Under the pieces are notes generated by a model that searched no databases, had not been told where the DNA came from, and saw nothing but the letters and a program-made list of their open reading frames with translations. A stretch of 64,000 bases of DNA, from the NCBI RefSeq assembly GCF_013141915.1, contig NZ_SROX01000013.1, forward strand, positions 62,001 to 126,000, read 5' to 3'. Shown here in pieces: positions 26,629 to 35,314 of this stretch (its first letter is position 1; every line of letters starts with the position of its first letter). The position numbers were made by a program, and so were the translations under genes. This DNA comes from Cupriavidus necator (lineage in GTDB: Bacteria; Pseudomonadota; Gammaproteobacteria; Burkholderiales; Burkholderiaceae).

Positions 26629-26927
26629 GGCATTCTCCCAACACACGCTTAGGCAGCGCGCAGCTTCGGCGCCGCCAGGTTGGCCAAAGGAGGAAGCGCC
26701 GCCGCGCAAACGGCCGTGCAAACGGCGTCGCGGACGCCATCTAGGTGCATCAGCTGGTTCGCGACGGCACCACTTGCCTGCTCGTCACAAGGCAAGGCGT
26801 GACTCCATGATAGGAGACCGGCTGCAGTAAGCGCAGGGCATCTCGTCGCGAGGCGTGGTGCCGGAGACTGCGCTGCCATCGAATCGCGGTGACGAACGTG
26901 GAACTCGAATGCCGGCAGCCGGATGGC
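26629..26927. other. 299-base gene-free region with repeat copy B
   Basis: Lies between the start of the DUF2383 gene and the stop of the TRAP permease gene, both on the reverse strand. It contains the DUF2383 promoter side, a possible hairpin (CTTGCCTGCTCGTCACAAGGCAAG at about 26772-26796) and the second copy of the direct repeat. No protein gene supported. Confidence 0.5.
26852..26913 (+). repeat. Dispersed direct repeat, copy B
   Basis: Matches copy A (25484-25548) in the same orientation. Unlike copy A it is not followed by a small DUF gene; it stops about 15 bases before the 3' end of the TRAP permease gene, so it looks like an orphan or truncated copy. Confidence 0.6.
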
Positions 26928-28799
26928 TCACAAAAAACCAATCGAAAACCAGGGCACCAACGTCAACAACAACAGCGCCACGAACAGCGCTGCCATATGC
27001 GGCCAGACCCGCGGCATCGCCACGTCCGGCGACACCCGCCCGATCGCGCAGGCCGCATAGAAGCCCACGCCGAACGGCGGCGCGAACAAGCCCAGCCCCA
27101 TCGCAAAGATCACCACCATGGCGTAGTGCACCTCGTGCACGCCGACCAGTCTGGCGATTGGAAACAGCAAGGGCCCGAACAGCACGATGGCCGGGATGCC
27201 TTCCAGCAGGCTGCCCAGAATCACGAACGCCAGCGCGGAAACCAGCAGGAAGCCAAGCTTGCCGCCCGGCACCGTCGACAGGATCGTCACCAGGTCTTGG
27301 GCAAAGCCTGACTGCGTCAGCGCCCAGGCCATGGTGGTGGCGCAGCCGACAATCAGCAGGATCGCCCCCGACAGCGCCGCGGTATCGAGCAGCATCGGAT
27401 AGATCTTGCGAAAGTCAAACTGACGGTACACCAGCACCCCGGCCAGCACCGTGTAGAAGATGCCGATGGTCGACACCTCCGTCGCCGTGGCCACGCCCTC
27501 CACCACGGCCGTGCGGATAATCACCGGCAATGCCAGCGCGGGCAGCGCCACCAGCAGGGATATCAGCAGCGCCCTGCGCGACGGCCGCACCGTGCCGCCC
27601 ATGTCTTCCTTGCGTGTCTGCCACCAGACCACGCATGCCATCATCACCAGCCCGACCGCCGCGGGCATCAGCCCGCCGACAAACAGCGCGGTGATCGACA
27701 CACCGGTCACCGATCCAACGGTAATCAGCACGATGCTCGGCGGAATGGTTTCAGACATCGCGCCCGATGCCGACAGCAGCCCGATCAGGTCACCGTCCTT
27801 GGCGCCGCGTTGCTTCATCTCCGGGAACAGCGCCGGCGCCACCGCGGCCATGTCCGCCGCCTTGGAGCCCGAGATGCCTGAGACGATGTACATCGCCCCA
27901 AGCAGCACATACTGCAGCCCGCCGCGAAGGTGGCCGATCAGGTTGGCGAGGAAGTTAATCATCGCGCGCGCCAGGCCGGTCATCTCGATCAGCCCGCCCA
28001 GGAAGATGAACAGCGGCACCGCCAGCAGGATCAGGTGAGACATGCCCTCCTGCATGCGGTTGGGAATGATGGACAGGGGCGTTGCCGTCGACAACGCCAG
28101 GTAGCTCAGCGTGGACAAGCCAAAGGCAAAGGCGATGGGCACGCCGATCGCCACACACAGGACCAGCATCAGCAGGAAGAAGATCACCAGGTTGGCATTG
28201 CCCAACGCCATCAGTATGGGCGACAGCAGGTACAGCAACCCGCCGCCGGCACCCACCAGCAGGCCGCTGAGCGCCACCTGTTTCCGGCTCGACCGTTGGA
28301 GCAGTTGGGTGGCTGCCGTCACCAGCATCAGCACGGCCCCGACCAGGACCGCGCTGGCGCGCCAGGCTTCGCTTACCTCTAACGTTGGTGTCGATACGTC
28401 CAGGTGTTCAGTCAGGTGCTCCCACGCAGGCCAGGCCAGCAACAGCAAAAACGCCATCACCAGCCACATGCCGAAGGGGTCGACCCAGGCGCGCGCTGCG
28501 GGCGACAGGTTCTTGATGAAGGTGGTGAGTTGCATGTGCGCGCTGCGATGCAGCGCAATGATGGCGCCGAGCATCGCCAGCCAAACGAACAGGATGCTGG
28601 CCAGTTCCTCCGTCCACAGGATTGGCGCGTGCAGCGCGTAGCGCGCGAAGGCGCCGCTCCCAAGGATCAGAATTTCGGCCAGCACGATCAGCGCCGCCGG
28701 TAATTCCACCACGCCCGCGAGGAAACGGCTCCTGCGGGGTCCGGCGATCAGCGGCGTACAGGCGGCAGGCGTGGCTAGGGGTTCGGCAGTGTGCTGCAT
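26928..28799 (-). CDS. TRAP transporter fused DctQ-DctM permease
   Basis: A 623-residue membrane protein that fuses the four-helix DctQ part (about residues 30-185, with the conserved LWTEELASILFVWLAMLGA) to the large DctM channel (about 200-623, with GVPIAFAFGLS, PLFIFLGGLIEMTG and GISGSKAADMAAVAPALFPEM). It works with the periplasmic binding protein encoded just upstream (45-base gap) to import an organic acid using the sodium gradient. Start ATG 28799. The neighbouring sugar-acid genes suggest a hexuronate, aldonate or similar acid as substrate (inference from context). Confidence 0.93.
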   Translation of the reverse strand: MQHTAEPLATPAACTPLIAGPRRSRFLAGVVELPAALIVLAEILILGSGAFARYALHAPILWTEELASILFVWLAMLGAIIALHRSAHMQLTTFIKNLSPAARAWVDPFGMWLVMAFLLLLAWPAWEHLTEHLDVSTPTLEVSEAWRASAVLVGAVLMLVTAATQLLQRSSRKQVALSGLLVGAGGGLLYLLSPILMALGNANLVIFFLLMLVLCVAIGVPIAFAFGLSTLSYLALSTATPLSIIPNRMQEGMSHLILLAVPLFIFLGGLIEMTGLARAMINFLANLIGHLRGGLQYVLLGAMYIVSGISGSKAADMAAVAPALFPEMKQRGAKDGDLIGLLSASGAMSETIPPSIVLITVGSVTGVSITALFVGGLMPAAVGLVMMACVVWWQTRKEDMGGTVRPSRRALLISLLVALPALALPVIIRTAVVEGVATATEVSTIGIFYTVLAGVLVYRQFDFRKIYPMLLDTAALSGAILLIVGCATTMAWALTQSGFAQDLVTILSTVPGGKLGFLLVSALAFVILGSLLEGIPAIVLFGPLLFPIARLVGVHEVHYAMVVIFAMGLGLFAPPFGVGFYAACAIGRVSPDVAMPRVWPHMAALFVALLLLTLVPWFSIGFL

Positions 28800-28844
28800 C
28801 GATGTCTCCTTGTGCGTGCGGGTTTCATTGGGATCTGGGCCCCC

Positions 28845-29864
28845 CTAGGCCAGCCGGCCAGTGTATTTTTCCAGCGCCGACCACGCATCCTCCCCGTACT
28901 TCCTGCGCCATTCCGTGTAAAAGCCCGCGCTTTGCAGCAGGTTGCGGAATGGTGCCGGATCTGGCCGGTTAAAGGTGACGCCGTAGCGAGCCATCTCCAC
29001 CTGCGCTTCGGCATTGACGCGTGCGATGTCCTCGCGCTGCTTCAGTGCCGCAGCGGTAAAGTAGGTGGTGAGCGCTGCCTGCACTTCCCCGGGCAACGCC
29101 TGGAATTTCTTCGCGTTGCCGAAAATAAAATGGCCGTCCCAGGTATGCCCGGTAAGTGAACAGAATTTCTGCACTTCATAGAGCTTGCCGCTGCGGATCA
29201 GTCCGAGCGGCGTCTCCTGGCCATCGACCACCCGCGTCTGCAGCGCAGAATAAAGATCGGCAAACGGTATGACAGTCGGCGCGGCACCCAACGCCTTGAA
29301 CATCGATACCCACAGTGGAATCGCCGGAACGCGGATCTTGAACCCCTTCAGATCCGCGGGCGTATTCACGGGCCGGCTTGCCGACGTGATGTTGCGATAG
29401 CCGTTGTCCAGGCTTTTCTCGAACACATGCAGGTTCACCTTGCGCAGCAAGCCGCGCACATAGGCGCCCAGGTCGCCGTCCATGGCGGACCACACAGTGG
29501 CGTAGTCCTTGAAGGCATAGGGGATGCCGTTGATGCTGGCGGCCGGCACCCGCGTCTGCAGGTTGGTGCTGGCCGTCGACATGAAGTCGAGCGCGCCGGC
29601 AAGCGTCTGCGACACCATATCCGGCTCGCTGCCGAGCTGGCTGTTTGGATAGATCTGCAGGTCGACCTTGCCGCCAGTGTCCTTGCGGATGGCCTGCGCA
29701 GCTTCCACGATGCGCAGCGTGCCCGGGTGGTCCGCCGGAAACGCGGTGCCGTACTTCAGCCTGATGGTGGCGGCCTGGGCCAGGACGCATCCGATCGGCA
29801 GCGTCATGGCGATGCCGCCAACGGCAAGCGCGCCAAAACGGCGGCGGGTAAATGGGTTGGACAT
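28845..29864 (-). CDS. TRAP transporter substrate-binding protein DctP
   Basis: A 339-residue periplasmic solute receptor. The N-terminus MSNPFTRRRFGALAVGG has a twin-arginine pattern before a hydrophobic stretch, so export may be by Tat. Typical DctP features: FPADHPGTLRIVEAA, QLGSEPDMVSQTLAGALDFM, FKIRVPAIPLWV with the carboxylate-binding Arg, and VVDGQETPL. ATG 29864 chosen over the longer frame to 29984 because signal sequence starts here and AAGGAGAC precedes it. It is 35 bases downstream of the fructuronate reductase-like gene on the same strand, indicating a uxuB-dctP-dctQM operon. Confidence 0.93.
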   Translation of the reverse strand: MSNPFTRRRFGALAVGGIAMTLPIGCVLAQAATIRLKYGTAFPADHPGTLRIVEAAQAIRKDTGGKVDLQIYPNSQLGSEPDMVSQTLAGALDFMSTASTNLQTRVPAASINGIPYAFKDYATVWSAMDGDLGAYVRGLLRKVNLHVFEKSLDNGYRNITSASRPVNTPADLKGFKIRVPAIPLWVSMFKALGAAPTVIPFADLYSALQTRVVDGQETPLGLIRSGKLYEVQKFCSLTGHTWDGHFIFGNAKKFQALPGEVQAALTTYFTAAALKQREDIARVNAEAQVEMARYGVTFNRPDPAPFRNLLQSAGFYTEWRRKYGEDAWSALEKYTGRLA

Positions 29865-29899
29865 GGTGAAGTTGTCTCCTTGTGGTCTGGTGGGGTGGT

Positions 29900-31336
29900 T
29901 CAGAACGACAGCAGCGCGGCGGCGCCGCCCCCGCGCAGCACCGCCAGGTGGCGGGCAAGCCGGGCCGCCAGCAGGGGTGGCCACGGCTCGCTGCCAAAGA
30001 CCGCGGCGTGCGAGAACGCCTCGCGCACGGCGTCAGGATCGCTGTGCGCGCCCCGCAGGCGTGCCGCCAGCGCAGGCGCGCCGGAATCGTGCCAGCCAAG
30101 CGCTTGGCCGCGATCGCTGCGCAGCCAATGCAGCCACATCGCAAGCGCGCGCTCGAGATACGGCCGCTCTGCCCCGGCACTGGCGCGCAAGGCCGGCAGC
30201 CATCGCAGCGGCACCTTCTGCGTGCCGTCCGCCGCAATCTGAGCGGTGCGATGCTCGAGCGCGGTATTGCGCAAGCGCTGCAGCAAGGCCTCGCTGTAGC
30301 GCACCGCGTCATAGCCCGCCGGCACATGCACGGTCGCCCGCAGGTCGGCCATCACGCCGTTGGCAAAGGCGCCGACAAGCGGATCCGCCATGGCCTCGGC
30401 TACGGTTTCCAGGCCGCACAACTGGCCGGCATAGGCAATGGCCGAGTGTGTGCCGTTGAGCAGCTGCAGCTTCATCGCCTGGAACGGCCGGACATCGCCG
30501 GTCATCAGCGCGCCGCCCGCCTCCCACGCCGGCCGCGGTCCGGCAAAGCGATCTTCGATGACCCACTGCGTGTACGCCTCGCAGACGATGGCGCTTTCGT
30601 CGCGCAGGCCCAGGCGGTGCTGCGCGTCGCGGCGCGAGGCCGGCGTGGCGGCCGGCACGATGCGGTCCACCATGGTATTGGGGAAGGCCACGTCATCGCG
30701 CACGCGCCGGGCCAGCGCCGGATCGGTAAGCGCGGCGTATTGCCATAGCAGCTTGCGCAGCGTATCGCCGTTTGCCGGCATGTTGTCGCAGCAGACAATA
30801 CTGAGCGGCGCCCCCGCGGGCCGGCGGCGCAGCCCCGCAGCCATGACGCCGAGCGTGCTCCTGGGCGTGCCCGGATGGGCCAGGTCATGCCGGATGTCGG
30901 CGTGGGCGGTATCGAGGTCCGCGCTGGACGGCTGCAGGCAGTAGCCTTTTTCCGTCACCGTGCAGGTGACTACGGCAATGCCCGGGTCAGCCAGCGCGCC
31001 GAGCACCTCGTCCAGCGTGTGCGGTGCATACCAGGCCTGCACGACGGCACCGACGATGCGCGTGGTCGCCGCCGCGCCTTCGCGTTCGGTCACGGAATAA
31101 AGACAGTCTTGCGCCGCCAGCGCGCGCGGCGTGCGCGGCTCGCGCAGGCTGACGCCGACGATGCCCCAGCGGGTATCTCCATCACGGATCGCAGCCTCGG
31201 TGTACAGCGCCTGGTGCGCGCGATGAAACGCGCCCAGGCCGAGATGGACCACGCCACGCGACAGGCGGCTGCGGTCGTAGCCGGGCTGGCGCACCTCGGC
31301 GCGCGCGCGGCAACAAGTGCGTTGCGTCAGCCTCAT
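29900..31336 (-). CDS. uxuB: Fructuronate reductase / mannitol dehydrogenase family oxidoreductase (UxuB-like)
   Basis: A 478-residue NAD-dependent polyol/hexuronate dehydrogenase. The N-terminal nucleotide fold has VVHLGLGAFHRAHQAL; the C-terminal domain contains the family's catalytic K-x5-N-x3-H pattern in MKLQLLNGTHS. In context with mannonate dehydratase and KDG kinase it most likely interconverts D-fructuronate and D-mannonate, but mannitol or arabinitol oxidation cannot be excluded from sequence alone. ATG 31334-31336 is used; the frame is open upstream to 32365 but that part runs antisense to the mannonate dehydratase gene. First gene of the leftward operon. Confidence 0.85.
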   Translation of the reverse strand: MRLTQRTCCRARAEVRQPGYDRSRLSRGVVHLGLGAFHRAHQALYTEAAIRDGDTRWGIVGVSLREPRTPRALAAQDCLYSVTEREGAAATTRIVGAVVQAWYAPHTLDEVLGALADPGIAVVTCTVTEKGYCLQPSSADLDTAHADIRHDLAHPGTPRSTLGVMAAGLRRRPAGAPLSIVCCDNMPANGDTLRKLLWQYAALTDPALARRVRDDVAFPNTMVDRIVPAATPASRRDAQHRLGLRDESAIVCEAYTQWVIEDRFAGPRPAWEAGGALMTGDVRPFQAMKLQLLNGTHSAIAYAGQLCGLETVAEAMADPLVGAFANGVMADLRATVHVPAGYDAVRYSEALLQRLRNTALEHRTAQIAADGTQKVPLRWLPALRASAGAERPYLERALAMWLHWLRSDRGQALGWHDSGAPALAARLRGAHSDPDAVREAFSHAAVFGSEPWPPLLAARLARHLAVLRGGGAAALLSF

Positions 31337-31606
31337 GCGCGGTACCTCGGTGGGTCGGTTGGCAACAGCATGGTGCGTGCATTCCCGTTGTTTTCCATGC
31401 GATGCAAGGTAGCACGCAGCCATGGTGCGGAATGTGCGGTGCTTTCGCGATTCAACTGCGGCAAACGCTGCATTTGATTGCGGACTCGGCCGTACTCCGC
31501 CCCAATCGCCGCGCTGTACTCTTGACCTGCACTCAAACCGATGCAGGCGCCGCGCAACGTGGCACCGCTTCGGACCACAACCATGACAAGGCGGCCGGAG
31601 ACACCC
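31337..31606. promoter_or_regulatory. Divergent control region of the sugar-acid module
   Basis: About 270 bases between the leftward uxuB-TRAP operon and the rightward mannonate dehydratase operon; both promoters must lie here. TTGACC at about 31523 is a possible -35 element, but no clear -10 follows. No regulator gene for the module is visible in the window. Confidence 0.4.
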
Positions 31607-32815
31607 GTGAAGATCGAACAGATAAAAACCATCGTCACTTGCCCGGGCCGCAACTTCGTGACGGTCAAGGTGGTCACCAGCGAAGGCGTGTACGGGCTGG
31701 GCGACGCGACGCTCAACGGCCGCGAACTGGCAGTGCGTGCTTATTTGGACGAGCACGTGATTCCTTGCCTGATCGGCCGCGATCCCCGCGGCATCGAGGA
31801 CATCTGGCAATACCTGTACCGCGGTGCCTACTGGCGCCGGGGCCCGGTGACGATGACCGCCATCGCGGCCATCGACATGGCACTGTGGGACATCCTGGGC
31901 AAGCTGGCCGGCATGCCGGTGTACCAGCTGCTGGGGGGCCGCAGCCGCCATGGGCTGATGGTCTACGGCCACGCCAACGGCCGCGACCACGCCGAAGCGG
32001 TCGATGCGGTGCACAGCCATCTCGATCAGGGCTACAAGGCGATCCGCGTGCAGGCCGGCCTGCCAGGCCTGTCGAAGGTCTATGGCGTCGGCAGGCAGCC
32101 GGGCGTGTATGAACCGGCGGAAAAAGGCTTGCCGCCGGAGGAGCCGTGGGACACGTCGCTCTACTTGCGCCACACGCCGGAACTGTTTCGCAAGGTGCGG
32201 GAGGCCGTCGGCTTCGAGCCCCATCTGCTGCACGATGCGCACCACCGGCTGACGCCGATCGAAGCAGCCCGCCTGGGCGTGTCGCTGGAGCCCTATCGCC
32301 TGTTCTGGCTGGAGGACGCCACCCCCGCCGAGAACCAGGACGCCTTCCGGTTGATCCGCCAGCACACCACCACGCCGCTTGCGGTCGGTGAAGTCTTCAA
32401 TTCCCTATGGGATTGCAAGGACTTGATCAGCCGCCAGCTGATCGACTACATCCGGGCCACCATCGTTCACGCCGGCGGCATCACCCATGTGCGCCGCATT
32501 GCGGACTTCGCCGCGATCCACCAGGTGCGCACCGGCTTTCACGGCGCCACCGACCTGTCGCCGGTGTGCATGGCCGCAGCGGTCAACTTCGGGCTGTGGG
32601 CGCCCAACTTCGGCATCCAGGAGCTGATGCCGCACGGGCCGCTGGTCGACGAGGTGTTCCCGCACAACTATCGCTTCGAGGACGGTTACCTCGTGATGGA
32701 TGAAGTGCCGGGCCTTGGTGTCGACATCGATGAGTCGCTGGCGGCCAGGTATCCGTATGAGCGCGCTTATCTGCCAGTGGCGCGGCTGCGCGACGGCGCG
32801 ATGTGGAACTGGTAG
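31607..32815 (+). CDS. D-mannonate dehydratase (ManD/RspA-like, enolase superfamily)
   Basis: A 402-residue enolase-superfamily enzyme that dehydrates D-mannonate to 2-keto-3-deoxygluconate. Signature stretches: KTIVTCPGRNFVTVKV at the N-terminus, the capping-domain YRGAYWRRGPVTMTA, barrel motifs HDAHHRLTP (metal Asp, catalytic His), WLEDATPAENQ, AVGEVFNS and HGATDLSP. The close of RDGAMWNW is also typical. GTG 31607 is preferred: GGAG sits six bases upstream and the length matches ManD proteins; ATG 31583 would add eight residues. Some ManD homologues show low or no mannonate activity, so the pathway role rests on the uxuB and kdgK neighbours. Confidence 0.9.
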   Translation: MKIEQIKTIVTCPGRNFVTVKVVTSEGVYGLGDATLNGRELAVRAYLDEHVIPCLIGRDPRGIEDIWQYLYRGAYWRRGPVTMTAIAAIDMALWDILGKLAGMPVYQLLGGRSRHGLMVYGHANGRDHAEAVDAVHSHLDQGYKAIRVQAGLPGLSKVYGVGRQPGVYEPAEKGLPPEEPWDTSLYLRHTPELFRKVREAVGFEPHLLHDAHHRLTPIEAARLGVSLEPYRLFWLEDATPAENQDAFRLIRQHTTTPLAVGEVFNSLWDCKDLISRQLIDYIRATIVHAGGITHVRRIADFAAIHQVRTGFHGATDLSPVCMAAAVNFGLWAPNFGIQELMPHGPLVDEVFPHNYRFEDGYLVMDEVPGLGVDIDESLAARYPYERAYLPVARLRDGAMWNW

Positions 32816-32849
32816 CCATTGCACTCATGGTCCGGAACAAGGAGCCCGC

Positions 32850-33884
32850 ATGTTTAGCGTAGTCGTCGAACAAGCGCACCGCATGGCCGTGTGCGAGCGA
32901 CCCAACCCGGTCCCGGCCGAAGGCGAGGTGCGGGTGCGTGTCCGCCTCGCCGGCATCTGCGGTTCGGACCTGCACATCTACCACGGCAAGAACCCGTTCG
33001 TGACCTATCCGCGTGTCATCGGCCACGAGTTCGTGGGCCATGTCGATGCGGTTGGCGCGGGCGTCAGCGCCTTGCGCATTGGCGAGCGGGTGGTGGTGGA
33101 TCCGGTGGTCAGTTGCGGCCAATGCCACGCCTGCCGCATCGGCCGTCACAATGTCTGCAGCCGGCTCCAGGTGATCGGCGTGCACCGCGACGGCGGCTTC
33201 AGCCAGTACGCGTGCGTGCCGGCGCGCAACGCCTATGCGGTGCCCGCGGGCATGCCGGTCGCCAGTGCCGCGGTGATCGAGCCGTTCGCCGTGGCGGCCA
33301 ACGTCACGCACCGCACCGGCGTACTGCCCACCGACGTGGCGCTGATCTATGGCGCCGGGGCGGTCGGCCTCAACTTGCTGCAGGTGCTCAAGCGCGTATA
33401 TGGCATCCGCACCTTCATCACCGACCGCGTCGATGAACGGCTGGCATTGGCGCAAGCTTGCGGCGCCGCGGACGACGAAATCATCAACACCGCGCGCGAG
33501 CCGCTTGCCCGCGCGCTGGAGCGCCGCGGCGTAGCGGGCGGGCCGACGCTGATCTACGACGCAGTCTGCCATCCCGCCATCCTGGAAGAAGCCGTGGGTA
33601 TCGCCGCGCCGGCAGGTCGCATCGGCGTACTGGGTTTTTCCGCCACGCCGTCGTCCCTGCCGCAGCAGGCGCTGACCAGCAAGGAACTGACCCTGTACGC
33701 CTCGCGCCTGAATTGCGCGATGTTTCCCACTGTCATCGACTGGATCACGCGCGGCCTGGTGGATCCGGGTCGGATCGTCACGCACCAGGTCAACTTCCGC
33801 GACGTCGCCTACGCGTTCGAGCTCGCCCAAAGCCAGCCGCGCGTCAGTTGCAAGGTGCTGCTCGACCTCGGCGAGGACGCCTGA
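32850..33884 (+). CDS. Zinc-dependent alcohol dehydrogenase, RspB-like
   Basis: A 344-residue medium-chain dehydrogenase. Catalytic zinc site: AGICGSDLHIYHG and GHEFVGHV; structural zinc: four Cys in CGQCHACRIGRHNVC; Rossmann motif GAGAVGLNLLQVL. It resembles RspB, long known to pair with RspA/ManD, and L-idonate/galactonate 5-dehydrogenases. The likely job is oxidation of a sugar acid feeding the mannonate branch, for example L-gulonate or L-idonate. AAGGAG precedes ATG 32850; the next gene starts one base after its stop, so coupling is tight. Confidence 0.88.
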   Translation: MFSVVVEQAHRMAVCERPNPVPAEGEVRVRVRLAGICGSDLHIYHGKNPFVTYPRVIGHEFVGHVDAVGAGVSALRIGERVVVDPVVSCGQCHACRIGRHNVCSRLQVIGVHRDGGFSQYACVPARNAYAVPAGMPVASAAVIEPFAVAANVTHRTGVLPTDVALIYGAGAVGLNLLQVLKRVYGIRTFITDRVDERLALAQACGAADDEIINTAREPLARALERRGVAGGPTLIYDAVCHPAILEEAVGIAAPAGRIGVLGFSATPSSLPQQALTSKELTLYASRLNCAMFPTVIDWITRGLVDPGRIVTHQVNFRDVAYAFELAQSQPRVSCKVLLDLGEDA

Positions 33885-33885
33885 C

Positions 33886-34818
33886 ATGCGCGCGGGCTTC
33901 GACATCGTTGCGCTGGGCGAGGCCATGGTGGAGTTCAACCACGCCGGCTCGCGCGATTCACGTACCTATCTGCAGGGCTTTGGCGGCGATACCTCCAACG
34001 CCGTCATTGCCGCGGCCCGCCAGGGCGCGCGCTGCGCCTACCTGACCAGGCTGGGCGACGACGCGTTCGGCCGCATGTGCCTATACCTGTTGCGCGGGGA
34101 GCACGTCGACACCAGCAGCGTCATCCTCGACGCATCGGCGCCGACCGGGCTCTACTTTGTCCATCACGGCCCTGACGGCCACGCCTTCACCTATCGACGC
34201 TCGGGCTCCGCCGCCAGCCGGATGCAGCCAGCGGACTTGCCGGTCGCAATGCTGGAAAAAGCCACGTGGCTCCATGTCTCCGGCATCAGCCAGGCCATCA
34301 GCCCGTCCGCCGCGCGTACCGTGCGCGAGGCCGTCCGCATCGCCCGCCAGGCCGGCACCCGGGTGTCCTACGATCCCAACCTGCGCCTCTCGCTGTGGCC
34401 ATTGGAACGCGCCCGCGAAGTCATCGTCGCAACCCTGCCACTGTGCGACCTGTTCCTGCCAAGCCTGGACGACGTGCGCCAGCTTGCCGGCATCGACGAT
34501 CCCGCGCGCATCGTGGACTGGTGCCACCGCATGGGCGCACCCCGTGTGGTATTGAAACTGGGCAGCCAGGGTTGCTTGGTATCCGACGGCCGGCAGCTGA
34601 CCGCCGTGGCGCCATTCCGCGTCGACGCAGTCGATGCCACCGGCGCGGGCGACTGCTTTGACGGGGCCTATCTCGCGCGGCTGGTGGCGGGGGATGATGC
34701 GGTGTCCGCTGCGCGATGGGCAGGGGTGGCAGCCGCGCTGGCAACTACGGGTTGTGGCGCCGTGGCACCACTGCCAGGGGTGCAAGCCGTCTGGAATGCG
34801 TTGAAAACGCAATCATGA
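33886..34818 (+). CDS. kdgK: 2-keto-3-deoxygluconate kinase, PfkB family
   Basis: A 310-residue ribokinase-fold sugar kinase. Motif 1-like GGDTSNAVIAAARQG is near residue 33 and motif 2 with the catalytic Asp is VDATGAGDCFDGAYLA near residue 250. RLGDDAFGR and YDPNLRLSLWP fit KDG kinases. It phosphorylates KDG, the product of the upstream dehydratase, to KDPG. No KDPG aldolase is in the window; cells of this group carry one in the Entner-Doudoroff pathway. It follows the RspB-like gene by one base. Confidence 0.88.
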   Translation: MRAGFDIVALGEAMVEFNHAGSRDSRTYLQGFGGDTSNAVIAAARQGARCAYLTRLGDDAFGRMCLYLLRGEHVDTSSVILDASAPTGLYFVHHGPDGHAFTYRRSGSAASRMQPADLPVAMLEKATWLHVSGISQAISPSAARTVREAVRIARQAGTRVSYDPNLRLSLWPLERAREVIVATLPLCDLFLPSLDDVRQLAGIDDPARIVDWCHRMGAPRVVLKLGSQGCLVSDGRQLTAVAPFRVDAVDATGAGDCFDGAYLARLVAGDDAVSAARWAGVAAALATTGCGAVAPLPGVQAVWNALKTQS

Positions 34819-34959
34819 AGGTGCCGAAGCCGCGACATTGGCGCTACCTGCGTGCCCGCTCGCGAACGAAATCCGTCGATTCCGCCCACGGGCCTGGAAC
34901 GACGCCTGGCCGTGGCCTATACCTCTCGCATGCCAACCTTCCTGATGACGAGGTATCCC

Positions 34960-35280
34960 ATGCACCACGCCTTCCCGCCCAACGACCCAAACGCCATGGC
35001 CTACTGGCGCGCGCGCCGCATGGTGCGCGCGCTGCGCGGCTGGTATATCCACCTGCTGGTCTACGCCGTGGTCAATGCATGGCTGTGGGTACGCTTCTTC
35101 TACTTCCCCTCGCCGTCCTGGTCGCATTACGCCACCACGGGCTGGCCCTGGCCACTGACCACCACGCTGGCCTGGGGCCTGGGACTGACCGTACATGGGT
35201 TGTTGGTGTGGACGCGGCTGTCGCGCCGCGGTCGCGACTGGGAACAGCGCAAGATCCAGGAATTCATGGATCGGCAGTGA
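34960..35280 (+). CDS. Stand-alone 2TM-domain protein
   Basis: A 106-residue inner-membrane protein with two hydrophobic helices (around WYIHLLVYAVVNAWLWV and TTLAWGLGLTVHGLLVW) and a basic C-terminal helix (WEQRKIQEFMDRQ). It is clearly related to the sensor part of the histidine kinase encoded 0.8 kb away: both have VRALR, LVY-VVNA, a WG-GL--HG core and WE-RKI-E-M. ATG 34960 has GAGG six bases upstream; ATG 34930 and 34945 are alternatives. It converges on the LytTR gene with 34 bases between stops. Function unknown; possible modulator of the kinase (inference). Confidence 0.8.
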   Translation: MHHAFPPNDPNAMAYWRARRMVRALRGWYIHLLVYAVVNAWLWVRFFYFPSPSWSHYATTGWPWPLTTTLAWGLGLTVHGLLVWTRLSRRGRDWEQRKIQEFMDRQ

Positions 35281-35314
35281 TTCCCTGGCCGGCGTCGCGC
35301 GGTGCCGGCCAGGC

